NCBI GenBank assembly: GCA_038246545.1
Contig: JBBRVW010000004.1
Span: forward strand, 62,001-126,000
Source of the DNA: JBBRVW01 sp038246545
GTDB taxonomy: Bacteria > Actinomycetota > Actinomycetes > JACCUZ01
Length of the DNA: 64,000 bases
Direction: 5' to 3'
In this document: positions 40,744 to 49,741 of the stretch, piece by piece
How positions within the stretch are numbered: position 1 is the stretch's first letter
How the letters are laid out: the number at the start of each line of letters is the position of its first letter
The notes under the pieces: generated by a model
What the model was told of the DNA's origin: nothing
Database searches by the model: none
The model's input: only the letters and a program-made list of their open reading frames with translations
Made by a program: the position numbers and the translations under genes

Positions 40744-41616
40744 ATGCGGCGGGGTGGGGCGACGGGGGCGGCGGCGTCGCTGGGCGCGCTGCTGCTCGTC
40801 GCCTCCTGCGCCGGCGGCAGCGACCCGGCTCCGCGGCCGCCCCACTCAGCGCCCGGGCTGTCGGCGTCGATCGTCCAGCTGCGGCGCGACGAGGTGCTCA
40901 AGCGGGTCGAGATCGCCGTCACCAACACCTCCCGGGTCCCGGTGGTGATCCAGACGATCGACCTGCACGTGCCCGGCTACTCCGGCGGCGGCCGGCAGCC
41001 GGAGGACGAGCCGCTCCCGCCCGGCCAGGTGGTCAACCTGCCCACGCCCTACGGCGAGATCAGCTGCCCCGCCACCGGCGACGTCGGGGTCGGCGAGCCC
41101 CGGGTCGTCGTGCAGGTCCGGCGGGCGTCCGACCCCACGTCGTACACCGTCGAGCTGACGCCGACCGACCCCCGGGGCCTGGTGCTCGGCATCGCCACCT
41201 CGACCTGCGTCGCGCAGCGGCTCACCAGCGAGGTGGCGATGTCGTTCGGGCCGTGGCGGCGCACCGGAAGCGGTGCCGACACCGTCCTGCACGGGACGCT
41301 GCACGCCCGGCTCCGGGCGGACACCCCCCTCGACCTGACCCAGCTGCGCGGCACGGTGCTCTTCGACCTGCTCCCCGGCGACCCGACGGCGGCCCCGCTG
41401 GCACACCTCACGCCGGCGAGACCACGGGCCGTGGTGCCGGTGCTGCTCCGGCAGGCCCGGTGCGACGCCCACGCCCGCGCCGAGATCAAGAAGCCGTACG
41501 CGTTCCTGGTCTGGCTGGGGCCGCCGGGCGGCGAGCAGCTGGCCGTGAACCCGCCTGTCAGCGTCGCCGACGCAGCGGCGTTCGAGGCGGTCTGCCACCT
41601 CGGCTGGCACTCCTGA
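40744..41616 (+). CDS. Lipoprotein, unknown
   Basis: 290 residues. Signal peptide with lipobox VASCAGG (Cys about 22), so lipid-anchored outside the membrane. The mature part has two Ig-like or beta-sandwich-like halves, with four further cysteines (ISCPATG, TSTCVAQ, QARCDAH, AVCHLG) that could form two disulfides. TAGGCT (40731-40736) lies 7 nt before ATG 40744, a leaderless promoter within the pair. No family recognised. Confidence 0.65.
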   Translation: MRRGGATGAAASLGALLLVASCAGGSDPAPRPPHSAPGLSASIVQLRRDEVLKRVEIAVTNTSRVPVVIQTIDLHVPGYSGGGRQPEDEPLPPGQVVNLPTPYGEISCPATGDVGVGEPRVVVQVRRASDPTSYTVELTPTDPRGLVLGIATSTCVAQRLTSEVAMSFGPWRRTGSGADTVLHGTLHARLRADTPLDLTQLRGTVLFDLLPGDPTAAPLAHLTPARPRAVVPVLLRQARCDAHARAEIKKPYAFLVWLGPPGGEQLAVNPPVSVADAAAFEAVCHLGWHS

Positions 41617-41911
41617 GCGCCGGTTGCCCCCGGCCTGCCCGCCGTTCCGGACCTGATCGCTGACCTGCGGAGACGCAAAGTCTTCGTCGCGTCCCGGCCC
41701 ACCCACGCGGGGCGCTCACCCGATCGGGCTACGGCAGCACTGTCACCTTCCTGTGACCTCTTGACCCACCGGAAGTCGGGTGTCACCCTGGATTTCTAGC
41801 CCCCCACGTCGCTCCGCGCGGTGACCACACCCAGCCGGAGCGTGCGAGGCAGGGCGGCACGAATCTCGCGCCCCGCAACGAGGCGGGCCGGACCGCAGTG
41901 GAGGAACCCGC
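41617..41911 (+). other. Intergenic region with candidate promoter
   Basis: 295 nt without a gene. TTGACC (41761-41766), 17 nt, CACCCT (41784-41789) is a plausible promoter, leaving a 5' leader of about 115 nt for the 64-aa gene. Just before it, GTCAC-N6-GTGAC (41742-41757) is an inverted repeat. Nothing else supported. Confidence 0.4.
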
Positions 41912-42106
41912 ATGGCGAAGGCTCTCATCGGTCATGTCGGCGGCCCCGACCCCCGCGTGATCATGGACATGCGGCGGTTGCAGGAGCGAGTACGGACCCT
42001 CGAGACCGAGGTCCTGCGGCTGCGTGCGGAGAACGACCGGCTGGCGGCCAGCGCCTCCGACGAGCCGCTGATCTCGCTCGACGTCAAGGAGCCCGCGCTC
42101 GCCTGA
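41912..42106 (+). CDS. Small coiled-coil protein
   Basis: 64 residues. After MAKALIGHVGGPDPRVIMDM comes a short zipper-like helix (RRLQERVRTLETEVLRLRA, Leu/Val at heptad spacing) and an acidic tail ending DVKEPALA. The ATG has GGAGG 8-12 nt upstream and an apparently long 5' leader. No family recognised. It may act by dimerising or binding a partner coiled coil; that is a guess from sequence. Confidence 0.6.
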   Translation: MAKALIGHVGGPDPRVIMDMRRLQERVRTLETEVLRLRAENDRLAASASDEPLISLDVKEPALA

Positions 42107-42240
42107 GCCGCCGCACCGCAGCACGACCAGCACCAGAGTGGACGTCGTCACGACGTCCCCTCACCCATTCCCGGTGCTCACCCGTCCCGGGCGACGGACT
42201 CCGTCCGTGACCTCGGCCACAGCTGGTCGTTGGTCACGGC

Positions 42241-43803
42241 ATGCAGAGCTCCCGGCCGGTCCCGGCCCTCCTCCTCACCGCCTGTCTCGCCCTCGGGCTG
42301 GGTGTCGCCACCGCGCTCCCGGCCGCGGCCCACGGCAGTGGGGGCAGCGGCGCCGGCAGCAAGCGTCAGCAGTTCCAGGACGGGGTGACGGTCCCGGTCC
42401 TCTCGTCGCCGAACATCCGGCTCGTGACGAACGTGCCGGACACGGCCGGGATATCCGGTGTGTTCGCCCGCTCGGCGCCCTACTTCTACGTCTCGAGCAC
42501 CGACAGCATCACGGTCTACGACGTGAGCAACCCGACCCACCCGATGGTGACCGGGGTGCTGCCGAACCTCGTCTTCGAGAACGAGGCGATGAACTACGGC
42601 GAGACGAAGGTCGGCGGCGTCCTCCACCGCTTCGTCCTGGTGGGCGTGGACCTGGTCGAGGCGAGCCCGACGGCGCCGGACCACATCGGCCGGTCCAACG
42701 AGGTGATGGTCGTGGACGTCACGGACCCGACCAGCCCCCGGATCCGGTCACGGGTCGCGACCACGACGAACACCCACACGGTGAGCTGCATCCACGAGAC
42801 GGACTGCCGCTACGCCTACACCGCCGGGCGGAACGGGCAGTTCTCGATCGTGGACCTGACCGACCTCGACCACCCGCGCGAGGTCGACTCCGACCCGTCG
42901 ATGGACGGCACCCAACCCTTCGCCTCGCCCGCCGCCGGGCCCAACGCCGCCTTCACCAGCGGCGCCGGCCACAAGTGGAACTTCGACGACGCAGGCTACG
43001 GGACCCACGTCGGCTCGGGCGGCAGCGCGATGTTCGACGTGTCCGACCCCGTCCACCCGCGCCTCGTCGCGACCACCGACGCGCACGGCACCCAGGGGCC
43101 CTGGAACGACTTCATCCACCACAACTCGTTCCGGCCGAACGCCGCCCGCTTCCAGGCCGGGCTGGCGCCGGACGTACGCAACGGCAACGTCCTGCTCGTC
43201 ACGGAAGAGGACTACGAGAACACCGACTGCTCGACCGCCGGCAGCTTCCAGACCTGGTTCCTGGGGAGCCTCGACGGCGCACCGGGCACCATCACCCCGC
43301 TGGACCGGATCAACCCGGTCGACCTCGGGGAGGGCGTCTCTGCCCCGCACATGGCGTTCTGCTCGGCGCACTGGTTCGACTACCACCCGAGCGGCATCGT
43401 GGCCGAGGGCTACTACGAGGGCGGGCTGCGGCTGCTCGACGTCCGCGACCCGCGGGACATCAAGGAGTACGGGTACGTCGCCAGCGGGCTCTCGGAGGTC
43501 TGGGACGCCTACTGGGTCCCCGCGCGGAACAGGACGGGCGTCGCGACGAGCGGGAAGACCAACATCGTCTACACCGTCGACGCGGTCCGCGGCCTGGACG
43601 TCTACACCGTCGACCTCCCGGGGGGTGGCACGGGCGGCGGCGCCCTGCTCGGCGCCCTGACCGGCTGGACCGGCCTCGCGGGCGGGGCGGCGGCCGGGAC
43701 GGACCTCTCACCCGCCATCGGTCTGCTCACCCTGGTCGGGCTGGCCGGTCTGGTGACGGCGCGCCGTCGGCGCCTGGCGTCCGGGCGGGGAAGCGGCCGG
43801 TAG
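42241..43803 (+). CDS. Secreted LVIVD-repeat protein with C-terminal membrane anchor
   Basis: 520 residues. Signal peptide 1-31 (ALLLTACLALGLGVATALPA; cleavage after AAA-H likely). At least five LVIVD-type units of the form (V/F/L)xDVxDPxxPR are spread along the chain (TVYDVSNPTHP, MVVDVTDPTSPR, SIVDLTDLDHPR, MFDVSDPVHPR, LLDVRDPRD), predicting a beta-propeller. A C-terminal hydrophobic stretch and Arg-rich tail (ARRRRLASGRGSGR) anchor it; there is no LPxTG. Function unknown. Confidence 0.75.
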   Translation: MQSSRPVPALLLTACLALGLGVATALPAAAHGSGGSGAGSKRQQFQDGVTVPVLSSPNIRLVTNVPDTAGISGVFARSAPYFYVSSTDSITVYDVSNPTHPMVTGVLPNLVFENEAMNYGETKVGGVLHRFVLVGVDLVEASPTAPDHIGRSNEVMVVDVTDPTSPRIRSRVATTTNTHTVSCIHETDCRYAYTAGRNGQFSIVDLTDLDHPREVDSDPSMDGTQPFASPAAGPNAAFTSGAGHKWNFDDAGYGTHVGSGGSAMFDVSDPVHPRLVATTDAHGTQGPWNDFIHHNSFRPNAARFQAGLAPDVRNGNVLLVTEEDYENTDCSTAGSFQTWFLGSLDGAPGTITPLDRINPVDLGEGVSAPHMAFCSAHWFDYHPSGIVAEGYYEGGLRLLDVRDPRDIKEYGYVASGLSEVWDAYWVPARNRTGVATSGKTNIVYTVDAVRGLDVYTVDLPGGGTGGGALLGALTGWTGLAGGAAAGTDLSPAIGLLTLVGLAGLVTARRRRLASGRGSGR

Positions 43804-43900
43804 GCTCTGTCCCGGCCTTCCCCGCCGACGTACCACCCGCCGTACCCCGTCCGTCCGATCCTGGCCGGCCGACCGTGCGCGGGGTCGAGGAGTTCCGCTC

Positions 43901-46900
43901 GTGCACCTGAAGAGCCTCACCCTCAAGGGCTTCAAGTCCTTCGCGTCGGCCACCACGTTCCACTTCGAGCCGGGGATCACCGCGGTGGTCGGCCCCAACG
44001 GCTCCGGCAAGTCCAACGTGGTCGACGCACTGGCCTGGGTCATGGGCGAGCAGGGCGCCAAGTCACTGCGCGGCGGCAAGATGGAGGACGTCATCTTCGC
44101 CGGGAGCACCGGCAAGGACGGCGCCGCCGGCCGGGCGCCGCTCGGCCGGGCCGAGGTGGCGCTCACCATCGACAACACCGACGGTGCGCTGCCGATCGAC
44201 TACGCCGAGGTCACGATCTCGCGGATCATGTTCCGCAACGGCGGCTCGGAGTACTCGATCAACGGCCAGCCGTGCCGGCTGCTCGACGTCCAGGAGCTCC
44301 TGTCCGACTCCGGGATCGGCCGCGAGATGCACGTGATCGTCGGCCAGGGTCAGCTCGACGCCGTGCTGTCGGCCGGCCCCGAGGAGCGGCGTGGCTTCAT
44401 CGAGGAGGCGGCCGGCGTCCTGAAGCACCGCAAGCGCAAGGAGAAGGCGCTGCGGAAGCTCGAGGCGATGCAGGCCAACCTCACCCGTATCCAGGACCTC
44501 ACCGTCGAGCTGCGCCGCCAGCTCAAGCCGCTCGGCCGGCAGGCCGAGGTCGCGCGCCGCGCCCAGGTGATCCAGTCCGACCTGCGCGACTCGCGGCTGC
44601 GGATCCTCGCCGACGACCTGGTCCGGCTCACCGCGACGCTCGAGGCCGAGGTGGCCGACGAGACCGCGCTGCGGCAGCGACGCGGCGAGGTGGAGGCCGC
44701 GCTGGCCGAGGCGACCGAGCGAGAGACGCTGCTCGAGCAGTCGCACGCCGCCGAGTCGCCGACACTGACCCGCGCGCAGGAGACCTGGTACCGACTGTCG
44801 TCCCTGCGCGAGCGGTTCCGCGGCACCGGCTCGCTGGCGGCCGAGCGGGTCCGGCACCTGGCTGCACCCGACGACCAGCCCGGCGACCAGCGGCCGGGCG
44901 ACCTGCGCGACCCCGACCAGCTCGAGGCCGAGGCCGAGCGGGTCCGGGCCGAGGAGACCGAGATCCAGGCCGGTGTCGACCGCGACCGCGAGACCCTCGC
45001 CGCGGCCGTGGGCGCCCGGCAGCAGGCCGAGGAGGAGCTCGCCGCCGAGCAGAAGCGGGTGGCAATGGCCGCCCGCGCCGCGGCCGACCGGCGCGAGGGC
45101 CTGGCCCGGCTCGCCGGCCAGGTGGCCGCCCGCCGCAGCCGCGTCGAGGGCGGTGAGGCCGAGCTCGGCCGGCTGACCCCGGCGCTGGAGGAGTCCGCCG
45201 AGCGGGCCCGCGTCGCCCAGCGGGTGTTCACCAGTCTCGAGACCCAGGTCGCCGGGCTGGACGCCGGCGAGGAGGACCTCGACACCGACCACGAGGAGGC
45301 CGCGCTGCGGCTGGCCGCGGCCGAGGAGAAGGTCACCGCGCTGCGGCAGGAGGAGCGCGACGCAGAGCGCGAGCGCGCTGCCCTGGTGGCCCGCAAGGAG
45401 GGCCTCGAGGTTGGCCTGGCCCGCAAGGACGGCGCGGGCACCCTGCTCGCTGCCAGCGACCGCCTGTCCGGGGTCCTCGGCTCGGTGGCTGCCCTGCTCA
45501 CGGTCGAGAACGGCTACGAGACCGCGGTCGCGGCGGCGCTCGGCTCGGCCGCCGACGCCGTCGTTGTCAGCGACCTGTCCGCGGCCGAGGCTGCCATCCG
45601 GCTGCTCAAGGGCGACGACGCCGGCCGGGTCGGCCTGCTCGTCGACGCCGGCCCGTCGACGTACGACGACGCGCCGGCGCACGTGCCCAGCGGCGCCCGG
45701 CCGGCCCTGGACGTGGTCGCGGTCCCGATGCCGCTGCGCTCCGCCGTCACCCGGCTGCTGTCCGCCGTCGTCGTCGTCGACGACCTGGCGACGGCGCGGC
45801 GCGTCGTCGAGGAGCAGCGGGGGCTGACGGCGGTCACCCGCGAGGGCGACGTCCTGGGGCGCGACAGTGCCGCCGGTGGCTCCGCGTCCGCGCCGAGCCT
45901 GCTCGAGGTGCAGGCCGCCGTCGACGAGGCCGCCGGCCGGCTCACCGAGTCCGGCCACCGGCTGGACCGGCTGCGCTTCCAGCTCCAGGCTGCGATCGAC
46001 GAGCAGGCCGTCACCACCCGCGACGTACAGGCCGCGCTCGACCGCCTGCACGAGTCGGACGCCCGGATGGCGGCCGTGGCCGAGCAGCTCGGCCAGCTCG
46101 GGGCCCAGGCCCGCGCCGCCCACGGGGAGTCCGAGCGGCTCCAGCGCTCGATGCAGGCGGCGGCCGAGGCCCTGGAGGCCGACCGGCTGGCCCTGGCCGA
46201 GCTGGCGGAGCGGCATGAGGCCGCTCTGTCCGCGCCCGAGGAGGGCGAACCCGACACCGGCCGGCGCGACGAGCTCGAGGACGCCGGCCGGGCCGCCCGC
46301 CAGGCCGAGATGGACGCCCGGCTCGGCGTGCGCACCGGCGAGGAGCGGGTCCGCGCGCTGTCCGGGCGGGCCGACCAGCTCGCCCGCGCGGCCACCCAGG
46401 AGCGGGAGAACCGGGCGCGCAACGAGGCGCGCCGGGAGCGGCGGGCCAGGGAGGCCGCCGTCGCCCGGGAGGTCGCGCTCGCCGCGCAGGCCGCGCTCGG
46501 GCACCTCGAGCACTCGCTGGCCCGGGCGGCCGAGGCACGCGAGACCGCGGAGCGGGCCCGTGCCGAGCGGGACGTCGAGATGGGGGCCATCCGCGGCCGG
46601 CTGCGCGAGCTCGGCGCCGAGCTCGAGCGGCTCACCGACAGCGTGCACCGCGACGAGGTGGCGCGCGCCGAGCAGCGGCTGCGCATCGAGGCGCTGCAGC
46701 AGAAGGCGCTCGAGGACCTCGGGGTCGAGCCGGAGTCGCTCGTCGAGGAGTACGGCCCGCACCAGCTGGTGCCGCCGTCGCCGCTCGCCCCGGACGAGGA
46801 GCGCGAGGTCGAGCCCGACCCCACGCCGTACGTCCGCGCCGAGCAGGAGAAGCGGCTGCGCGGCGCGGAGCGGGCGCTCGCCCTGCTGGGCCGGGTCAAC

Positions 46901-47494
46901 CCCCTCGCGCTGGAGGAGTACGCCGCGCTGGAGGAGCGCCACCAGTTTCTCGCCGAGCAGCTGGAGGACCTCAAGGCGACCCGGCGCGACCTGATGGACA
47001 TCATCCGCGAGGTCGACGAGCGGGTGGAGCAGGTCTTCACCGCCGCCTTCCACGACACCGCCCGGGAGTTCGAGGGCGTCTTCGCGCGGCTGTTCCCCGG
47101 CGGCGAGGGGCGGCTGGTGCTCACCGAGCCCGGTGACATGCTCAGCACCGGCATCGAGGTCGAGGCGCGGCCGCCGGGCAAGAAGGTCAAGCGGCTCTCG
47201 CTGCTCTCGGGCGGCGAGCGGTCGCTCACAGCGGTGGCCCTGCTGGTCGCGATCTTCAAGGCCCGGCCCAGCCCGTTCTACGTCATGGACGAGGTCGAGG
47301 CCGCCCTGGACGACACCAACCTGGGCCGGCTGATCGCGCTCATGGAGGAGCTGCGCGAGGCCTCGCAGCTCATCGTGATCACGCACCAGAAGCGGACCAT
47401 GGAGGTCGCCGACGCGCTGTACGGGGTGTCGATGCGCGGCGACGGCATCACCACCGTCATCGGGCAGCGGCTGCGCGAGGCGGAGCCCGCCTGA
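43901..47494 (+). CDS. smc: Chromosome segregation protein SMC
   Basis: 1197 residues, full length. N-terminal Walker A VVGPNGSGKSNVVDALAWVM (Lys37), two long coiled coils, a central hinge (about 520-650; GYETAVAAALGSAADAVVVS) and the C-terminal head with LLSGGERSLTAVALLVAIF (about 1102) and Walker B FYVMDEVEAALDD (about 1127). It condenses and segregates chromosomes with ScpAB, which are not in the window. A -10-like TAGGCT at 43801-43806 would give a leader of about 90 nt. Confidence 0.97.
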   Translation: MHLKSLTLKGFKSFASATTFHFEPGITAVVGPNGSGKSNVVDALAWVMGEQGAKSLRGGKMEDVIFAGSTGKDGAAGRAPLGRAEVALTIDNTDGALPIDYAEVTISRIMFRNGGSEYSINGQPCRLLDVQELLSDSGIGREMHVIVGQGQLDAVLSAGPEERRGFIEEAAGVLKHRKRKEKALRKLEAMQANLTRIQDLTVELRRQLKPLGRQAEVARRAQVIQSDLRDSRLRILADDLVRLTATLEAEVADETALRQRRGEVEAALAEATERETLLEQSHAAESPTLTRAQETWYRLSSLRERFRGTGSLAAERVRHLAAPDDQPGDQRPGDLRDPDQLEAEAERVRAEETEIQAGVDRDRETLAAAVGARQQAEEELAAEQKRVAMAARAAADRREGLARLAGQVAARRSRVEGGEAELGRLTPALEESAERARVAQRVFTSLETQVAGLDAGEEDLDTDHEEAALRLAAAEEKVTALRQEERDAERERAALVARKEGLEVGLARKDGAGTLLAASDRLSGVLGSVAALLTVENGYETAVAAALGSAADAVVVSDLSAAEAAIRLLKGDDAGRVGLLVDAGPSTYDDAPAHVPSGARPALDVVAVPMPLRSAVTRLLSAVVVVDDLATARRVVEEQRGLTAVTREGDVLGRDSAAGGSASAPSLLEVQAAVDEAAGRLTESGHRLDRLRFQLQAAIDEQAVTTRDVQAALDRLHESDARMAAVAEQLGQLGAQARAAHGESERLQRSMQAAAEALEADRLALAELAERHEAALSAPEEGEPDTGRRDELEDAGRAARQAEMDARLGVRTGEERVRALSGRADQLARAATQERENRARNEARRERRAREAAVAREVALAAQAALGHLEHSLARAAEARETAERARAERDVEMGAIRGRLRELGAELERLTDSVHRDEVARAEQRLRIEALQQKALEDLGVEPESLVEEYGPHQLVPPSPLAPDEEREVEPDPTPYVRAEQEKRLRGAERALALLGRVNPLALEEYAALEERHQFLAEQLEDLKATRRDLMDIIREVDERVEQVFTAAFHDTAREFEGVFARLFPGGEGRLVLTEPGDMLSTGIEVEARPPGKKVKRLSLLSGGERSLTAVALLVAIFKARPSPFYVMDEVEAALDDTNLGRLIALMEELREASQLIVITHQKRTMEVADALYGVSMRGDGITTVIGQRLREAEPA

Positions 47495-47595
47495 CGGCGG
47501 TCGGCACGCTCGGTGACTGACCCAGAGTGACGCGTGTCACACGATTCATCCGCTCCTGTCACGTTCTGCGTCGTCGGCGTGGGTAACGTCAGAGG

Positions 47596-47871
47596 GTGCA
47601 GACCCTCCTGATCGCCCATGGCGTCCTCGGACTCGTGGCCCTGCTCGTCGTCGGGTTCGTGGCCTTTCCCTACCGTGGCCGTGGCGTCCCGCGCGCCGCC
47701 CTGTTCAACGGCCTGAACGACAAGGTCGTCGACCTTAGGGACCGCGTCGACCCCGGCGAGGCCCCGCCGCTCGGCGTCCTGTCGAACACCGAGAAGTCGC
47801 GCGCCATGTCGGCCCGCTTCGAGCGCGTCGAGCAGCAGGTGAAGAAGGTCGTCACCGCCGGCCGCGGCTGA
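47596..47871 (+). CDS. Small membrane-anchored protein between smc and ftsY
   Basis: 91 residues: one N-terminal membrane segment (residues 3-24, LLIAHGVLGLVALLVVGFVA), then a basic and helical cytoplasmic part ending ARFERVEQQVKKVVTAGRG. TAACGT (47584-47589) lies 6 nt before GTG 47596, so leaderless. A GTGAC-GCGT-GTCAC palindrome at 47527-47540 is upstream. Function unknown. Confidence 0.6.
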   Translation: MQTLLIAHGVLGLVALLVVGFVAFPYRGRGVPRAALFNGLNDKVVDLRDRVDPGEAPPLGVLSNTEKSRAMSARFERVEQQVKKVVTAGRG

Positions 47872-48048
47872 CCCGTCCCGGCCGGCCCCGCTCTTTCCAC
47901 GGCGGGCTCCGGGGCGACGGCGCCGCACCGCTGACCCTGCTGCCGCTCGTCCGGGCCTCCTCGGACCGGCAGCCGCCCGACGGGGTGGGCGCGGCACCGG
48001 GAGGACGTGTCGACCGGGCTCGCGCGCCACCTGAGAGACTGGCCGGTG

Positions 48049-49203
48049 ATGGACACCCTCACCCTCATCGTCGGCCTGGCCGTGCTCGGCGTCGTCGTCC
48101 TCGTGGGCGGCGGCCTCGCGCTGACCCGCGGGCGGCGGTCCAAGGCGCCGCTCCCGCCTCTCACCGACCTCGAGGAGCGTCCCGGCGAGCGTGCACCCGA
48201 ACGCACCGGCGACGTCACCGTCCTCACCCCCGGCGCCGGGGCCCCGACCGCCCCGACCGTCGAGGAACCCGCACCGGTCGCCGGCCGGATGGCGCGGCTG
48301 CGCGCCCGGCTCGGCGCGTCGCAGGGCTCGCTCGGCAAGGGACTGCTCGGGCTGCTGTCCCGCGAGCGGCTCGACGAGGCGACGTGGGAAGAGGTCGAGG
48401 ACGTCCTGCTCTCCGCCGACGTCGGGGTCGCCCCCACCCAGGAGCTGGTCGAGCGCCTGCGCACCCGGGTCAAGGACCTCGGGAGCCACGACGAGACCGC
48501 CGTCCGCAGCCTCCTGCGGGAGGAGCTGCTCGCCCTCGTCGGCCCGGCGACCGACCGGTCGCTGCGCACCAGGGGCACCGACGGCCGCCCCGCCGTCGTG
48601 CTGGTCGTCGGCGTGAACGGCACCGGCAAGACCACCACCGTCGGCAAGCTGGCCCGGGTCCTCGTCGCCGAGGGCCGGACCGTTCTGCTCGGCGCCGCCG
48701 ACACCTTCCGGGCCGCCGCCGCCGACCAGCTGACCACGTGGGGGGAGCGGGTCGGCGCGCCGGTCGTCCGCGGCCCCGAGGGCGGCGACCCCGCCAGCGT
48801 CGCGTTCGACGCCGTCAAGCAGGGCGGCGAGGGCGGTTACGACGTCGTGCTCGTCGACACCGCCGGCCGGCTGCAGAACAAGATCGGCCTGATGGACGAG
48901 CTCGGCAAGGTCAAGCGAGTCGTCGAGCGCCACGGGCCGGTCGACGAGGTGCTGCTGGTCCTCGACGCCACCACCGGGCAGAACGGCCTGATCCAGGCCC
49001 GGGTCTTCGCCGAGGTCGTCGACGTCACCGGCATCGTGCTCACCAAGCTCGACGGCACGGCCAAGGGCGGCATCGTCGTGGCGGTCCAGCGCGAGCTCGA
49101 CGTCCCGGTCAAGCTCGTCGGGCTCGGCGAGGGCGCCGACGACCTGGCACCGTTCGACCCGGAGGTCTTCGTCGACGCGCTGCTCGGCGACCCCGCCGCG
49201 TAG
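48049..49203 (+). CDS. ftsY: Signal recognition particle receptor FtsY
   Basis: 384 residues. A hydrophobic N-terminal segment (residues 4-24) suggests a membrane-anchored form, as in other actinobacteria. The NG domain follows: GVNGTGKTTTVGKLARVL (about 187), AADTFRAAAADQL, VLVDTAGRLQNK, VLTKLDGTAKGG and GLGEGADDLAPFD. It receives SRP (ffh is 7.5 kb downstream) at the translocon. ATG 48049 places the membrane segment at the N-terminus; GTG 48007 would add 14 residues. Confidence 0.95.
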   Translation: MDTLTLIVGLAVLGVVVLVGGGLALTRGRRSKAPLPPLTDLEERPGERAPERTGDVTVLTPGAGAPTAPTVEEPAPVAGRMARLRARLGASQGSLGKGLLGLLSRERLDEATWEEVEDVLLSADVGVAPTQELVERLRTRVKDLGSHDETAVRSLLREELLALVGPATDRSLRTRGTDGRPAVVLVVGVNGTGKTTTVGKLARVLVAEGRTVLLGAADTFRAAAADQLTTWGERVGAPVVRGPEGGDPASVAFDAVKQGGEGGYDVVLVDTAGRLQNKIGLMDELGKVKRVVERHGPVDEVLLVLDATTGQNGLIQARVFAEVVDVTGIVLTKLDGTAKGGIVVAVQRELDVPVKLVGLGEGADDLAPFDPEVFVDALLGDPAA

Positions 49204-49216
49204 TCGGCCTGTCGCC

Positions 49217-49253
49217 GTCCGACGGTGACGAGCGTCGTCCGACGGTGGCGAGC
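49217..49253 (+). repeat. Short direct repeat after ftsY
   Basis: GTCCGACGGTGACGAGC (49217-49233) and GTCCGACGGTGGCGAGC (49237-49253) differ at one of 17 bases, with a 20-bp period. Each contains the small inverted repeat CGTCCGACG. Confidence 0.7.
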
Positions 49254-49280
49254 AGCCTCCGGGAGCGGCACCATGAAGGC

Positions 49281-49574
49281 ATGGCGCAGCACCGGGAGCC
49301 CAGCGACGCCGAGCGGCTGCTCGCCGAGGTCGAGGGGATGCTGACCGGCACGAGCGCGAGCGCGGGACCGGTCCAGCGTGCCGGCGCCGACGAGCGGCCC
49401 CGTCGCCGGGTCCGGGCCCGGCTGCGTGCCGCCCTGCTGGCCGGTGCCGTGGCGGGGACCGGTGTGTGGGTGCTGTTCGCGCTGCTGCCGTTCCTGCGGG
49501 CCACCTCCGGCGGCATCGGCGCCTTCCTCGCGGTCACCGCGGCGACGTTCGTGCTCCGCCGCCGGCGCGACTGA
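49281..49574 (+). CDS. Small two-segment membrane protein
   Basis: 97 residues. An acidic helix (SDAERLLAEVEGMLTG) is followed by an Arg-rich stretch (ERPRRRVRARLRA) and two membrane segments (about 51-71 and 77-93) with a short outside loop, ending RRRRD. Both ends face the cytoplasm by the positive-inside rule. Not recognised. It ends 168 nt before amt, upstream of the GlnR-like boxes. Confidence 0.6.
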   Translation: MAQHREPSDAERLLAEVEGMLTGTSASAGPVQRAGADERPRRRVRARLRAALLAGAVAGTGVWVLFALLPFLRATSGGIGAFLAVTAATFVLRRRRD

Positions 49575-49605
49575 GCTTCCCGGCATCCGGACGGCCCCGC
49601 TGGGC

Positions 49606-49674
49606 GAAACGGTCCCGTAACACGAGCGCGCACATCGATACATCGCGGAAACGTCGCGCGCGCGGCGTGGTAAC
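49606..49674 (+). promoter_or_regulatory. GlnR-box array before amt-glnK-glnD
   Basis: GAAAC (49606-49610), 6 nt, GTAAC (49617-49621) is a complete GlnR half-site pair at 11-bp spacing. A second GAAAC (49648-49652) and GTAAC (49670-49674) lie exactly 22 bp apart, two helical turns. The actinobacterial GlnR consensus alternates GTNAC and GAAAC every 11 bp. Placement 68-136 nt before amt fits nitrogen-starvation activation of this operon. Confidence 0.78.
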
Positions 49675-49741
49675 CCGCTCCGACCAGCCTCCTGGGCAGA
49701 CCACCGGCTCCTGCCGTCGTCCCCCCATTGGAGGAACCAAC

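Noticed and set aside
41742..41757. GTCAC-N6-GTGAC as a CRP site
   Set aside because: The half-sites are in the opposite order to the TGTGA-N6-TCACA consensus.
44063..47386. An 1107-codon open frame antisense to smc
   Set aside because: Shadow of the smc codon bias; Leu/Gly/Arg-rich with no domain.
47527..47540. GTGAC-GCGT-GTCAC as a defined operator
   Set aside because: A short palindrome after smc, but no known regulator with this consensus comes to mind and position relative to a promoter is unclear.
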